64,000 bases of DNA from Tubulanus polymorphus. Its lineage: Eukaryota; Nemertea; Palaeonemertea; Tubulaniformes; Tubulanidae. Below, piece by piece: positions 1 to 10,935 of the stretch (the stretch's first letter is position 1; each line of letters opens with the position of its first letter). Where the stretch lies: contig NC_134034.1 in NCBI RefSeq assembly GCF_964204645.1, positions 6,255,414-6,319,413 on the forward strand. Reading direction: 5' to 3'. The notes under the pieces are model-generated. The model worked only from the letters and a program-made list of their open reading frames with translations. It ran no database searches and was not told the DNA's origin. The position numbers and the translations under genes are program-made.

Positions 1-841
1 GACAAAATTGGTAATAGAATGCTGCTAGCATCAGGTTATTACATTATTATGTCTCCCTGGTTGTGGGAGACATTATGTTTGACTCCGTGTCTGCCATGCA
101 CCATCCACCGTCCCCTGCTACCTCGATAGCGCGATACAGGCTGCAATTCTTGTTGGACTTTTCATAAACTTAGTGTGAGGATTGGGGCACATGAGACAAT
201 CTGTGCTATTGGAAATGGAGGTTCAGGGCAGCCATCTTTAATTTTTTGTTAGGCCCATACAATCTACAATTCTTGATGGATGAAACTCAGTCATGAAACT
301 CAGTGTTAGGATTGGGGCAGGTTAGAAGTCCACCCCTGTTCAAAGTAGAGGTCATGGGCCTTCAAATATGGCCCCAACAGTGGCCATCTTGAATTTGTTA
401 GTGTGTCAATTTGTCATTGGGCTTTGCATATGGTCACCAGGGGGCATTGAATAGTAGAATAACTTAGTATTTCCATATCATATTGGTAACTAGGAATATT
501 TTGTTACCACAATCAATTACAAAAATGTAGCTGCTGACATGTGCTATGATTGTGGTGAGTTTCAAGGTCATTAGATTTTTTCAAGGTCATTGGATGGGGC
601 ATTGAATATTGAAATTGTTAGATTGTTCAGCATCTGAAACCACTTCCCAAGTGGGCATGGTGTCCCTGGACCCCTAGTTTTACGATATGCAAGGCTCTCA
701 GGTACCGTATTGATTCGTCCAGTGTGTCAACTTCTACATGTGAATAAGTTTGCTATGGAAATCGACTCAATAGTTGCCTAGTTTTTCCCCGCTTTTGAAA
801 TATAAACAATTCAAGCCCAAGTCATGTTTACATTTATGTAG
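1..841. other. Upstream intron of the MINDY4 gene; no gene seen
   Basis: No coding potential was recognised. A phrase with 'GGATTGGGGCA' occurs twice (about 178-190 and 307-319), so the first 370 bases look like an old diverged tandem repeat. The 3' half (about 430-677) is a 5'-truncated copy of the Helentron-like repeat described at 2362-3595. Confidence 0.5.
430..677 (+). mobile_element. 5'-truncated Helentron-like repeat (154-bp monomer family)
   Basis: The segment holds one or two 154-bp-type monomers, including TGGTCACCAGGGGGCATTG near 431. It ends in the family's 3' terminus: a CCACTTCCCAAGTGG hairpin at about 640-654, followed by CTAG at 674-677 and a T. The 5' half of the element is absent. 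Confidence 0.6.
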
Positions 842-1070
842 GGTGAAGTCAGACATGGATGACCGCAGTAACAAACTAATGGGTGCACATGGTTACTGTA
901 CACAAGAAATGGTGAATTTGATTCTTCTAGGATATGCTGCTTCAAATGTATTCAATGATACCGTTGAGTTAGGTGGTGCTGCTGATGGATCATCATTAAT
1001 TCTGAAAGGCATACGTCAGCGTAGTGATGTAGGACTGCTATCTCTTTTTGAGCATTATAAATCTTGTCAG
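842..1070 (+). CDS. MINDY4: MINDY-4 type deubiquitinase, internal exon (first in window)
   Basis: The MINDY family are cysteine proteases that trim K48-linked ubiquitin chains. In-frame residues around KLMGAHGYCTQEMVNLIL, SNVFNDTVELGG and GLLSLFEHYKSCQ match my knowledge of the catalytic domain shared by MINDY-3 and MINDY-4. The exon ends after the Gln of 'KSCQ' at 1070, at a good donor (CAG|GTAGGA), phase 0. The 5' boundary is less certain: I prefer the acceptor TGTAG|G at 841/842, but AGTCAG|A at 852/853 is possible. Upstream exons, including the catalytic Cys, lie outside the window. The open frame extends past both boundaries into intron and is not all coding. Confidence 0.82.
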
Positions 1071-3711
1071 GTAGGAATCTGTATTTTAAGGGATTTCAGG
1101 ATTTCACAGGAAACCCTATAATGATTCGTCTGATTATTATCATTTTTGCCTTTTCCACTGACTTGTTGAGACTTTGCCACTGACTGAATTAGATAATTTA
1201 ATCATGAAATATGACAAACTGGGAAAGATATAATGGTAGTCAAGGAAAAAATTACGTACTGTATTTTCCCAACTTCAAAGACTGGGTTGAAACTCAATGA
1301 AGCCAACTTATACCTAACAATAAATCAAGAATGGGTTATAAATGAATAACTAGAAAGAAACTTTAAAAGAGGACGTTTGTTTATGAAATGCATGTATACC
1401 TTGACACCTGCCACATTGATTGGAAATTTTGAATACCGGGTATTCAAGTGTCATCATCCAGCGTAATTCAAAAATTCTTCTTTGGGATTAAAAAAAACTA
1501 TGCAGTGTATCAATCCGGGATTTTCGGTACAAAATCCAAAGCCAAATACCTTCCTCTAAAAGGTTATTTGGTGTATATCGGATAAATATTAATTATGATA
1601 TTCACTTCATAAATTTTGAAGTGGATTGCTTCGGATTAATGGCAGCTCACATAGGCCAAACTCACCGCGTGTGTGCGTGTTGAGCGGACCATTGTGATAA
1701 TTATCAATGGTGTGAGCGTCTCTAGATTCTCAGAGGGCCTCTGTGCGTTCAAAAGTAATTAAGTTAAGTCACCATATGTTGACACTCACCTTTAGACTGC
1801 GTACGGTCCTCTTAAGTTAACATCCACCATACAATGATTTTAAGGGTGGCGCTTCTGTCATTCACTATACTCTACGTCATAAGCAACGCATGATGTGTGA
1901 TGTCACGTAAGAGGGCACGGTAAAACCTACCCAACTATTTTCAACCAAATTTAATCCCAACTTGAAGACACCATTTCAGATGCGGAATTTGAGGATATTT
2001 CTACTAAAAAGCATTATTGATTGCACTTGCATGATTTTTATGGTAAAGCTTAGAATTTACTTAACATCGTTAACGTTCATTTTCCGTTTCGTTTACGTTT
2101 AAAAACGAAAATTGATTGGCGTTTAGGAAAGAAATTAAATCCATACCATCCATTGTTGTATCGGCTTTATAACGCGTTCCAATCGCGTGTACAGTAAATT
2201 TCAATTGGAACGATAAACGAGAACGCTAAGCGTTCAACACTCAAATGATGCGCTATTTTCGTTAAGTTAGTTCTAAGCTGTACCTTAGCTTCGTAGACAG
2301 CCTGAGCTGCTTTAGCGATTCCGCCGGCATCGTCATGTGAAAGTAAAGTTACCCATTTTTAGCCCACTTGGGACTTTAGTCCCAGCGGGCTATTGCATTC
2401 ACCTTTCGTCCGTCGTCCGTCCGTCCCTCCATCCGTAGACGGAATCCAGTTATTTTGGGAAGTTTTGAAGACGCTTCAATGTAATGTCTTGATATTTGGG
2501 TTACACATGTATCTGCCCTAGACACATCTTCAGCCCAAAAACTGGCCCTGTCAGAATCAAGATGGCCGACTGGCAGCCATTATTGTTCGCCAAAATCAAC
2601 ACTATTTACACATTTTTGAACTTTTTTAGGGAAATTTTGAAGACGCTTTGATCAATTACCTTGATCTTTCAGGTGAATGTGAATCCCCCCAGGGCCCATC
2701 AGCATAACAAAAATTGGGTTAATCGGACTCAAGATGACCGTCCTATAACTTTTTTAAGTGCCCAAAAATGTCAATTTTGGCCCGAATTCTTAGTCTTGTA
2801 GCTTCCTACTGGTTTGCCATTTCTCATTGCAATTTGTGATTGTTATTCTTTGAAAAGGGATGTTCTAAACCTGAGACAGGTATTTTTGATCAGCCAATTA
2901 TGAGTACTCATTCGCAAGTACTCATTCGTAGGTGGGAAAAAGTTTATCCACATATTGATACCTAAGCACAATCAATTAGAAACTTGTAGCACATAACGTG
3001 TTCTATGATGTGGTGAGTTTCAAGGTCATTGGTTTTTGTATATGGCCACCAGGGGGCGTTGAATAATACAATATCTTAGTATTTCTATATTATATTCGTA
3101 TCAATGCATATTTTGTAACCCTATCAATTGCAAAGTTGTAGCTCATGACATCATCTATGATTGTGGCAAGTTTTAAGGCCATTAATTATTCTATATGGTC
3201 ACCAGGGGGCGTTGAATAGTAGAATAACTTAGTATTTCCTTATTATATTGGTACCTAGGCATATTTTGCTACCACGATCAATTACCAAGTTATAATTCAT
3301 GACATGTTCTATGATTGTGGTGAGTTTCAAAGTCATTGGGTTTTGAAAATGGTCACCAGGGGGCGTTGAATAGTAGAATAACTTAGTATTTCCATATCAG
3401 ATTGGTAACGAGGCATATTTTGTTATCGCAATCAATTACAAAATTGTAGCTGCTGACATTTTCTATGATTGTGGTGAGTTTCAAGGTCATTGGTTTTTGT
3501 ATATGGTCACCAGGGGCCGTTGAATATTGAAATTGTTAGATTGATGAGCATTTGGAACCACTTCCCAAGTGGGCATGGTGTCCCTGGACCCCTAGTTTGT
3601 TCTTGCCACCAGGAAGGGGGATTCAGGGTTTTCATTGATAGTGGTATTTAGGATATTAGACATGCCTCTAATATCATGAAGTTTATACTGAGCATATTTT
3701 CATTGTTTTAG
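1071..3711 (+). other. MINDY4 intron between the first two visible exons
   Basis: The donor is GTAGGA at 1071 and the acceptor CATTGTTTTAG ends at 3711. A degraded copy of the AGGG/CCCT hairpin repeat (AGGGATTTC... GGAAACCCT, about 1089-1117) and the following ATT-rich tract begin just after the exon. A complete Helentron-like repeat occupies 2362-3595. No gene was seen elsewhere. Confidence 0.7.
2362..3595 (+). mobile_element. Non-autonomous Helitron/Helentron-like element with 154-bp tandem core
   Basis: The 5' end reads GCCCACTTGGGA, then the palindrome GGGACTTTAGTCCC and GTCCGTCCGTCC. The 3' end has a perfect 6-bp-stem hairpin, CCACTTCCCAAGTGG, then CATGGTGTCCCTGGACCC and terminal CTAG followed by T. 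The first and last hairpins form subterminal inverted repeats (2362-2373 against 3563-3574). The core holds four monomers with starts at about 3042, 3195, 3349 and 3503, a period of 153-154. There is no coding capacity. A CTAG|T end with a subterminal hairpin, subterminal inverted repeats and internal tandem repeats fits the non-autonomous Helentron ('pearl/HINE') style. A foldback transposon is the alternative. Confidence 0.65.
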
Positions 3712-3892
3712 GTTGGGACATATCTGAAAACACCAAGATATCCAATCTGGGTTGTGTGCAGTGAAAGCCATTTCAGTGTTCTGTTCTCTACAAAAAAAGA
3801 ACTTACGAGTGATTGGAAAGCAGAAAGGAGATTTGATTTATATTACTATGATGGACTTGCTCGACAAGATGAAGAAATCAAATTAACCATAG
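3712..3892 (+). CDS. MINDY4: MINDY-4 exon with the expected catalytic histidine
   Basis: The acceptor TTGTTTTAG|G opens this exon and it continues the previous frame at phase 0. Residues include [20 protein letters not shown] and [20 protein letters not shown]. The His in SESHFSV is the residue I expect to be catalytic in this family. The exon ends at 3892 (ATA G|GTTGGT), phase 1, which matches the next exon's start. This motif-rich exon is the strongest evidence that the gene is functional rather than a retrocopy. Confidence 0.9.
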
Positions 3893-4867
3893 GTTGGTTT
3901 TCATAGAACAATTCTAGGCATCTCATACAGCTTAGAGAGAACCGGTAGATGTCTCTTCAGATAGCTAGAAAATAGCTGTTAGCAATTGTTGGTGTCTGTT
4001 TTGGCTGTTTAGGCTATGTATAGAAGCCGTAGTGTGAAGCCATAGTTGTACTTAGAGCTTTGTTAATTGTCCCAAATAATCATCCATTGAAGCCCTCTGT
4101 CATGCAGCCATGCATTCCAATATTCCATAGCCTATTCTTTTTGAAATGAATTGGTTTGAGATTGGGTCAGGACAAAATATGTAGATTCTTTATTAGCCAA
4201 CACGGAACTTTAGTCTCTGACCTATGTTCCTTTATTTTGCTATTGCTATACTATGAACATTGGGAAAAACTTGCAAAACGTGTGACTGACATCTCAAAAT
4301 GTAAACACATATGCAATTACCTTTAAGCCATTCAGTACATGCATGAATCACAGATACTTATTTGCTTATAGAAAAAAAGCAATTTAATTTTAGTTTCACT
4401 TGGAAATAAAAGAAAATTTTTTCATTTTCGCAGACAACTGATGTCTTTAGCGTAGCGTTTTTCATCAACCCCAAACAACTGCACATGCATCAATCATTGA
4501 TCTCCCCATCATCATACATTTGAGAGTTCCGCGGATTTCCGCGTTTCTCCTCTTCGAAAAATATCAGTTTCGCAATTCGTCCATATCTGATGAGAAAACA
4601 TGCGGGGGTGGTTGGTTGATGGAATATCGATGAACCTATATCCCCTCACAGATAATGAACGCGAACGACGTGCTTCCCCTTTAAATTTGTCGTTCCGCGG
4701 TCCAAGCTGTGTCTATTCGAAACTGTGATTGTGATTGGCCTAAAGCTCATGGTTGTCAGCCAATAATATCGCTCGTCTCATGAATGAGAGCACTTGAAGA
4801 ATAAGCGTGCCAAGCATGCCTTCCGTCTTCAATTGGTAAATTAAAATAACAATACGCTAGTAGTAAA

Positions 4868-7445
4868 ATGCGAGGTGACATTCTCATTCGCCGTGCCGGC
4901 ACGGGTGACAGTCTTGAATCCGAAAAATCACTCGCGAATGGCTGGAGGTGGGCCTGGCTGCAGGCTGACGTAGGTGGAGAGTTTCTCGTTAAATACATAA
5001 GAAAAATTCAAGCTCTGGGGAAAGCGTATTGCACGGCCTGTGATGCTGTTAAAGTACGATACCAGGGGAAAACCTGCACTGACAGACCACGTTGCGTCGA
5101 ATAAACATCGGAAAAACGTCAAAGATATTTCGTCTAATTACGTTCTCCCAGGTTTGTAAATCTTTTTGCTATTATTTTTTCTGTAGTAGAATCTTATAGG
5201 ATGCCTAAAGGTCGGCCTAATAATTGTTTTTTGCTGCACCATGTGAAGGTTGAGTGGATTTTTTTCTTTTTTGCATGCATTTTTAAGTCTAAAATTATTA
5301 AATTTTATCTTTTCAGGGACTTCCTGTGGCCAGTCTGATGAAACTACTTATGGTCTTCATCAGATGTTTGGCAAGCAACAGACTGTCTTTCGAGATCCAC
5401 CAAAACGAAATGTACCAGAAGAAGACAGGGTTAGTAACATGGAATCCATGTTACTCGGGATTATGGCTGAACATTCGCTGCCGTTCACAGCATCACCTGC
5501 TTTAATAGAACTGTCTAAAGCCATGGCAGCTGACAAGACTGCATTATCATCATTGTCAGTTGATCGAACAAGTGCATCTTATAAGATGAAGTATGGTATT
5601 GCGAAAACTTTTGAAAACCAGTTAAAAGATAAGCTAGCTGTAGTGCCGTTTTCCTTAAACATTGATGAAGCCACCAGCTCCAATCATTCTCGTGTACTGG
5701 CTTTACTTGTGGCCTACCTTTCGCTAGAGAGAAAGCAAGTTCTCGTGGAACATCTCGAATCTATTTCAATGTCGACCGTCAATTCCCAGACTGTTTATGA
5801 CTGTATTACGAATGCATTTGTGAAACGTGAACTTCCCTGGTGTAATGTTATTTCCATATTGATGGACAGTTGTAGTGTTATGCGTGGTTCGCAGCAACAT
5901 TGCTCCACATTTAATTGATATTGATGGCGACACTTGTCATCATGCTCATAATGCAAGTCACAAACTGTGTAGACCATTTGAAAGGTATCTGGAAAACTTA
6001 TACAATGACCTGTACAATGATTTCAACTTCTTAACTGATCTCGTAGTCGCACTGGAAGAGATATGTAACTCGCTTGGTATTACATTTCGGATGCCACACA
6101 GATTCGTTGGCCATCGATGGCTTTCTGCCTATGATGCTACACTTTCGTTTTTGCACTTGAAGGATGCTTATACTGTGTTTTATTACTCTTTTTTGTCCAA
6201 GAATGACAAAGTGCTTTATCTATCATCAATTGTTGAGATTTATAAACGTCATGGTACGTCTACTGAGGCTCGAGATCACATCAAAAGTATCTTGCTGAAA
6301 CTGTCATCTAAAGGATTAACAGAGGCTGGTAAAAACCGCAAGCAACAAATCTACGAGAAGATTGTAATTAAGTCTAAGGGAACGGTCTTGTACGCATATT
6401 TCTATGAGTCTGTACTCCCATTTCTCAAGAAATATGTAATGACGCTGGAAATGAATAAGCCAATGATACACGTTTTGTATGACATGATAACTGACTTAGT
6501 CAGGGACTTTCTCTCCAGTTTTGCTAAACCAGATATTCTCTGTAAAGCAGCATCTGGTCAGAAATGGTTCGTCTGCATGACTCCCTAGGTCATGAAGCCA
6601 AATGCGTGACAAAGAGATGTTTATTGGCAGTAAAGCTGAGGGACTGTAGGACTGAAGGACTTAGGAAAGACGACTCCCTCCGTGTTAAGTTTTTGAACAT
6701 GATTTCTACAGCGTATGTTGATTGTGGAAAATATCTCATTATGAAAATGCCTCTTGAGAATATGGCCCTCTTGTATTTTTCTAGTGTAGACCCTGCTTGT
6801 CGTGGCTGTTATAATGCGCTTAAATACATGCTTCAAATCCCGAAGAAAGTATTGACAACTATTCTTCAGCCAGAAGAAATTGAATGTTATGAAAAAGAGG
6901 TGAGAAAATTCCACTCTGATCCGGCTTTTTCTAAGATTCCGTATGATCCAAAATGCGATAGGGTGGATACATGGTGGTGCAATGTGTATGAGACAGGGGC
7001 ATATCCGAATCTTTTTAAAATTGTTGCAGCGGTGCTATCGTGTTTCCATGGACCCAAAGTTGAAGGTTCATTTAATGTAATGTCAGACGTGATTGACAAG
7101 AGATCCGGACAGATGCATATAGAGACTTACAGTGCTGTACAATCTGTTAAGTACAAATTGCGAGCCAGTGGAAAAACTTCTGTTCAGTATTTCAGAAGAA
7201 CAGATGTTCTGAATGACCCAATTGATTCAAAACTCCGCAATAACATGAGATGTGCATTTAAAAAATATCGTAGTGTAGTTGATAAACGTGAAGAGGAAAA
7301 AGAAAGACAGAAAGAAAAACTGAAACTGAAAGAATCCGAGAGATTGACCAAAAAAAGACAGAAAGAACTTTCATTAAAATCCATCAAAAAGGCACGCCTT
7401 GTTTTTCTTGAGAAATCAAGAAAAAGAAAATCCTCTAAGAAATAA
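4868..7445 (+). pseudogene. hAT-like transposase-related zinc-finger gene, broken
   Basis: Exon 1 (4868-5151) contains NGWRWAWLQADVGGEF and the start of a C2H2-type zinc finger (YCTACD). The finger's His part is in another frame, so a 1-base shift lies near 5083. A spliced intron follows: donor CCCAG|GTTTGT at 5152, acceptor CTTTTCAG ending at 5316, phase 1. Exon 2 carries PFSLNIDEATSSNHSRV and ISILMDSCSVMRGS, then, after a second shift near 5890, HLIDIDGDTCHHAHNASHK and a hAT-like dimerisation region (VLSCFHGPKVEGSFNVMSDV). A third shift lies near 6560. The tail after 7280 is Lys/Glu-rich and probably coiled. This family recurs in invertebrate genomes, related to hAT transposases with an RNase H-like core. 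Because the intron is kept, this is a copy at DNA level, not a retrocopy. Confidence 0.72.
5152..5316 (+). other. Intron inside the hAT-like pseudogene
   Basis: This is a 165-base GT-AG intron, pyrimidine-rich before the acceptor. Joining at 5151/5317 keeps the codon phase (phase 1) and connects the zinc-finger exon to the long second exon. Confidence 0.7.
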
Positions 7446-7468
7446 TTACTTGTAATACATGTACTTAC

Positions 7469-7474
7469 AATAAA
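7469..7474 (+). promoter_or_regulatory. Polyadenylation signal AATAAA of the hAT-like gene
   Basis: AATAAA lies 24 bases after the stop codon of the hAT-like pseudogene, the normal place for a eukaryotic poly(A) signal. Confidence 0.55.
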
Positions 7475-7740
7475 ACTTAGTTAGTATGAATGAGAAATGG
7501 AATATGACTTTAAATTCATTTTGATTGTCTCAGATGCCTGGAAATTGAGTCTAAGCAGAACTAAAAACTCTAAAACTTCTAGTAGCCACGGCGGCCACTG
7601 TTTGGGTTTTTTCAGCTTTTTTCCTTATGAGCCTCTCACATGTATGCATCATGAAAATTAGAATCTCCAACATCCAGGACTTCCGAGTCTGAACTATACA
7701 ATTCCTGAGTTTGAAATATCCCGACTTGAACTCCGGATGG

Positions 7741-7926
7741 TCCAGATTTTGAAATTCTAAGAGATCTACTCATGTGAGGACTTTTCCCTAATGGACAGGG
7801 AGTCCAGATTTTGAAATTCTAAGAGATCTACTCATGTGAGGACTTTTCCCTAATGGACAGGGAGTCCAGATTTTGAAATTCTAAGAGATCTACTCATGTG
7901 AGGGCTTTTCCCGAATGGACAGGGAA
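7741..7926. repeat. 62-bp tandem repeat, three copies
   Basis: Copies start at 7741, 7803 and 7865, each opening TCCAGATTTTGAAATTCTAA. The first two are almost identical and the third has a few changes. It lies in the MINDY4 intron just downstream of the transposase pseudogene. Confidence 0.9.
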
Positions 7927-8420
7927 GCACAGCCTTTCGAATGCAGCAAAACTGCACCCTGATTCTCTGGAGACAGTTTTTGAATAGCCGAATGATATGT
8001 CTGCAGGATTTCTCTACCTGATACAACTTTTCTTCAGACCAAAAACCCCTCACCTAGCACCATAGGGTTGTTTGCCAGCCCTCCCTCCATGATACTGCCC
8101 TTTGGAAAATGTCTTAGGGAAGGAAAGAAACCAGAATAGGAAAGGAAACATCACTTGAAGGAGATGTGTGCAAACTTATAATTGCACATGTTTTTGAAAG
8201 ATGCATATAACATTATATTTGAGGTCCCTAATCTACTACCCCACATTTTTCCTGGTCCTTTAAGATTTATTGAGAAACACAAATGATAGTCTATGTGGTC
8301 TCATATTAGCCCAAATTTTTTTTTTTACTGTGTGATCAGCATAATTTGGTCGTACCATTTGATAACCCATTTGTTAAGTCTTTTCATCTATACTATAGTA
8401 CTCTCAACTTTTTATTATAG

Positions 8421-8499
8421 ACACTACTAACCAATTTTATGAGCCCCCCTCGGAAGAAGATGAATTGATTTCGCCTCTAGAACACTGCATACGAACTAA
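8421..8499 (+). CDS. MINDY4: MINDY-4 penultimate coding exon
   Basis: The acceptor TTATTATAG|AC completes the split codon from 3892. Residues read TTNQFYEPPSEEDELISPLE then HCIRTK. The donor is AA|GTAAGT at 8500, phase 2, with the Lys codon split. The acidic stretch followed by a CIRTKW-type end agrees with the C-terminal part of MINDY-4. Confidence 0.85.
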
Positions 8500-8855
8500 G
8501 TAAGTCAATTAAAGCTGCAATTGATCAGGCGGAGACAATTAGCCCATATCAGGCTGAGTAAATTTTGGATTGTCCTAAGAAGAGCCCGCATTCACACGCA
8601 AACAACTCACTTGATACCAAACTATGCCTTGACAGAGTGAGTCACTTCTGATACCAGCTGCAATTCACACACAATAATTTGACCCTTGCTAAAATTTGCC
8701 ATTACCCAGATTTTTCAAATAACATTCAGCATCTTGAAATCTAAGCCTGTGAGTTTTCTCATTGGAGTACCCAATTAGAAATGTACTGATAAACCCAAAA
8801 TTCCTTGTTTTATCTATCCATGATAGAACCGGTGTGTTTATCTATCTTATTACAG

Positions 8856-8904
8856 GTGGCATGATGCCTGCATTGATTGGAATGGCACCGATCCATTGTT
8901 ATGA
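8856..8904 (+). CDS. MINDY4: MINDY-4 terminal coding exon with stop
   Basis: After the acceptor TTATTACAG at 8855, the base G completes the split Lys codon. The frame then reads WHDACIDWNGTDPLL and stops at TGA 8902-8904. The CIDWNGTDPLL ending is the diagnostic C terminus that makes me choose MINDY-4 over other MINDY proteins. A longer open frame across 8762-9031 is in the wrong frame. I found no clear AATAAA in the next few hundred bases. Confidence 0.85.
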
Positions 8905-9502
8905 GTTTTCTGAGCCATTGGAGGATGAGATCAGATGTATACAAGTGCGGACCAATGAATTCGATTTTGATAAATTCTTATGTTCTTTAGCGCTGCTTAC
9001 ATACAACCAACCACTGTTGAATCTTGTTTAATACGAAACCCCCTGTTATACAGTGGTTTCCAGATTGAGATATTTATAGTGCAGGCCAATCAAACCACTT
9101 ATCGATAAAGATTTGTACTAATGTTGGCCTAACGATATTTTGAAGTCATTCACTTGAAATCATGCAATCATTGGTGGCACTTTTTATAAAGTTTTTCAAG
9201 GATGCTGCAAGCACTTATATACTTGATCTTTCATATATACTTGTATCCCCGAGTGCCTATCAGTAAGAGAATTTAGATCAATTGAACAAAAAATGGCCAT
9301 CCAGTGACTTAATTCAGAGGCCTGTAGCTTCTTAATGGTTTGCCATTTTTCATTAAAATTCATGTTGGGTTTCTTAGGGAAGTGTCATTGACATATTTGT
9401 TAAGTTGTTTTCTTGTTTCATGTCAACCAATTTAAACTAATAGTCTTGATACTTGTCATAAGATAAATATCCTCACTTTGAAATGGGCTCAGTCAGTTTT
9501 TA
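8905..9502 (+). other. 3' UTR and downstream flank of MINDY4
   Basis: AT-rich sequence with no recognisable gene. It presumably includes the MINDY4 3' untranslated region, whose end I cannot place. Confidence 0.4.
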
Positions 9503-10556
9503 GCCGACAAGGGGACTTTAGTCACAGTGGGCTATTGCGTTCACTTTTCGTCCGTCGTCCATTCTTTTTAGCGTCCGTCCGTCTGTAGATGGAATGCAGT
9601 TATTTTGGGAAGTTTTGAAGATGCTTCAATGTAATGTCTTGATATTTGGGTTACAGATGTATCTACCCTAGACACATCTTCAGCCCAAAAACTGGCCCTC
9701 TCAGAATCAAGATGGCCGACTGGAAGCCATTGTTGTTCCCCAAAATCAGCACTTTTTACATGTTTTGAACTTTTTGAGGGAAATTTTGAAGACGTCTTGA
9801 CCAATTACCTTGATCTTTCGTATATATTTATCAGCATAACAAAAATTGGTTCAATCGGAGTCAAGATGGTCGTCCTAGGACCTTTTAAGTGCCCAAAAAT
9901 ATCAATTTTGGCCCAATTTCTGAGTCCTGTAGCTTCCTACTGGTTTGCCATTTCTCATTGCAATTGCTGATGGGTATTCTTTGGAAAGGAATGTTTAATG
10001 ACATTATATTGATTCCTAAGCATATTTTGTTACCACAATGAATAAGTTGAAGTTTATAACATGTTTTATGATTGTGGTGAGATATTGGTCAAGGTCATTG
10101 GTTTTTGTATATGGTCACCTGGGGGTGTTGAATGGTACAATATCTTAGTATTTCTATATTATATATGTACCAATACATACTTTGTTACCACAATCAATTG
10201 CAAGGTTGTAGCTCATGACATCGTCTATGATTGTGGTGAGTTTTAAGGAAATTAATTATTCTGGTCACCTTGGGGCGTTGATTAGAATAACCCAGTATGT
10301 CCTTATTATGTTGGTACCTAGGCATATTTTGTTACCATGATCCATTGCAAAGTTGTAGTTCATGACATGTTCTATGATTGTGGTGAGTTTCAAGGTTATT
10401 GGGTTTTGAATATGGTCACCAGGGGCGTTTAATAGTAGAATAACTTAGTATTTCCATATAAAATTGGTAACGAGGCATATTTTGCTATCATAATCCATTA
10501 CAAAATCGTAGCTGCTGACATGTTCTATGATTGTGGTGAGTTTCAAGGTCATTGAG
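9503..10556 (+). mobile_element. Helentron-like repeat, 3' end missing
   Basis: It starts GCCGACAAGGGGACTTTAGT, a mutated form of the family's 5' end, and carries three to four 154-bp monomers around 10,060-10,550. It stops without the CCACTTCCCAAGTGG hairpin and CTAG end. The CTCF-like motifs are more degraded here (TGGTCACCTGGGGGTGTTG near 10,115), so this looks like an older copy. Confidence 0.65.
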
Positions 10557-10790
10557 CCGTCATCCATTCATTCAGTTGTTAATTCGTTCAGGCATCTGTC
10601 AACTATTTCTTCAAATTGCTTCTAGTCCTACAGTTTTAATCAGATCAAATGCAAAAATTGGTCTGAATGTTCTATTGACCAACCCTACTAAGTTGTAGAT
10701 CCATTTTGCAGATTTTTCCTCCGGCGTGTGACCATGGGGTGGAGCTTCTATTTATTCATATTGCTACTTGTCCCACAGCTTTTTCCCACA

Positions 10791-10935
10791 GCCATTTTTG
10801 GATTTGGCCATCGGTATGGATGTTCAATGGACCAATACCTACAAAGGACAGAGCCATTTTTGGATTTGGCCTTCGGTATGGATGTTCAATGGACCAATTC
10901 CTACAAAGGACAGAGCCATTTTTGGATTTGGCCAT
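10791..10935. repeat. 62-bp tandem repeat, two full copies plus partial
   Basis: GCCATTTTTGGATTTGGCC begins at 10791, 10853 and 10915, a period of 62. Since 62 is not a multiple of three, the same peptide string appears in three overlapping frames (10706-11007). These are repeat artefacts, not genes. Confidence 0.88.

Larger units (their letters stand above)
3893..8420 (+). other. MINDY4 intron hosting a transposase-related pseudogene
   Basis: The donor is GTTGGT at 3893 and the acceptor TTTATTATAG ends at 8420. The intron contains the hAT-like pseudogene (4868-7445), its polyadenylation signal (7469) and a 62-bp tandem triplication (7741-7926). Nothing else recognisable was seen in 3893-4860 or 7930-8420. 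Confidence 0.75.

Noticed and set aside
4756-5122. Minus-strand ORFs overlapping the hAT-like first exon
   Set aside because: Shadows of the + strand exon; no recognisable protein.
8762-9031. 89-codon ORF covering the last MINDY4 exon
   Set aside because: Wrong frame; the spliced frame stops at 8902-8904 after a family-typical C terminus.
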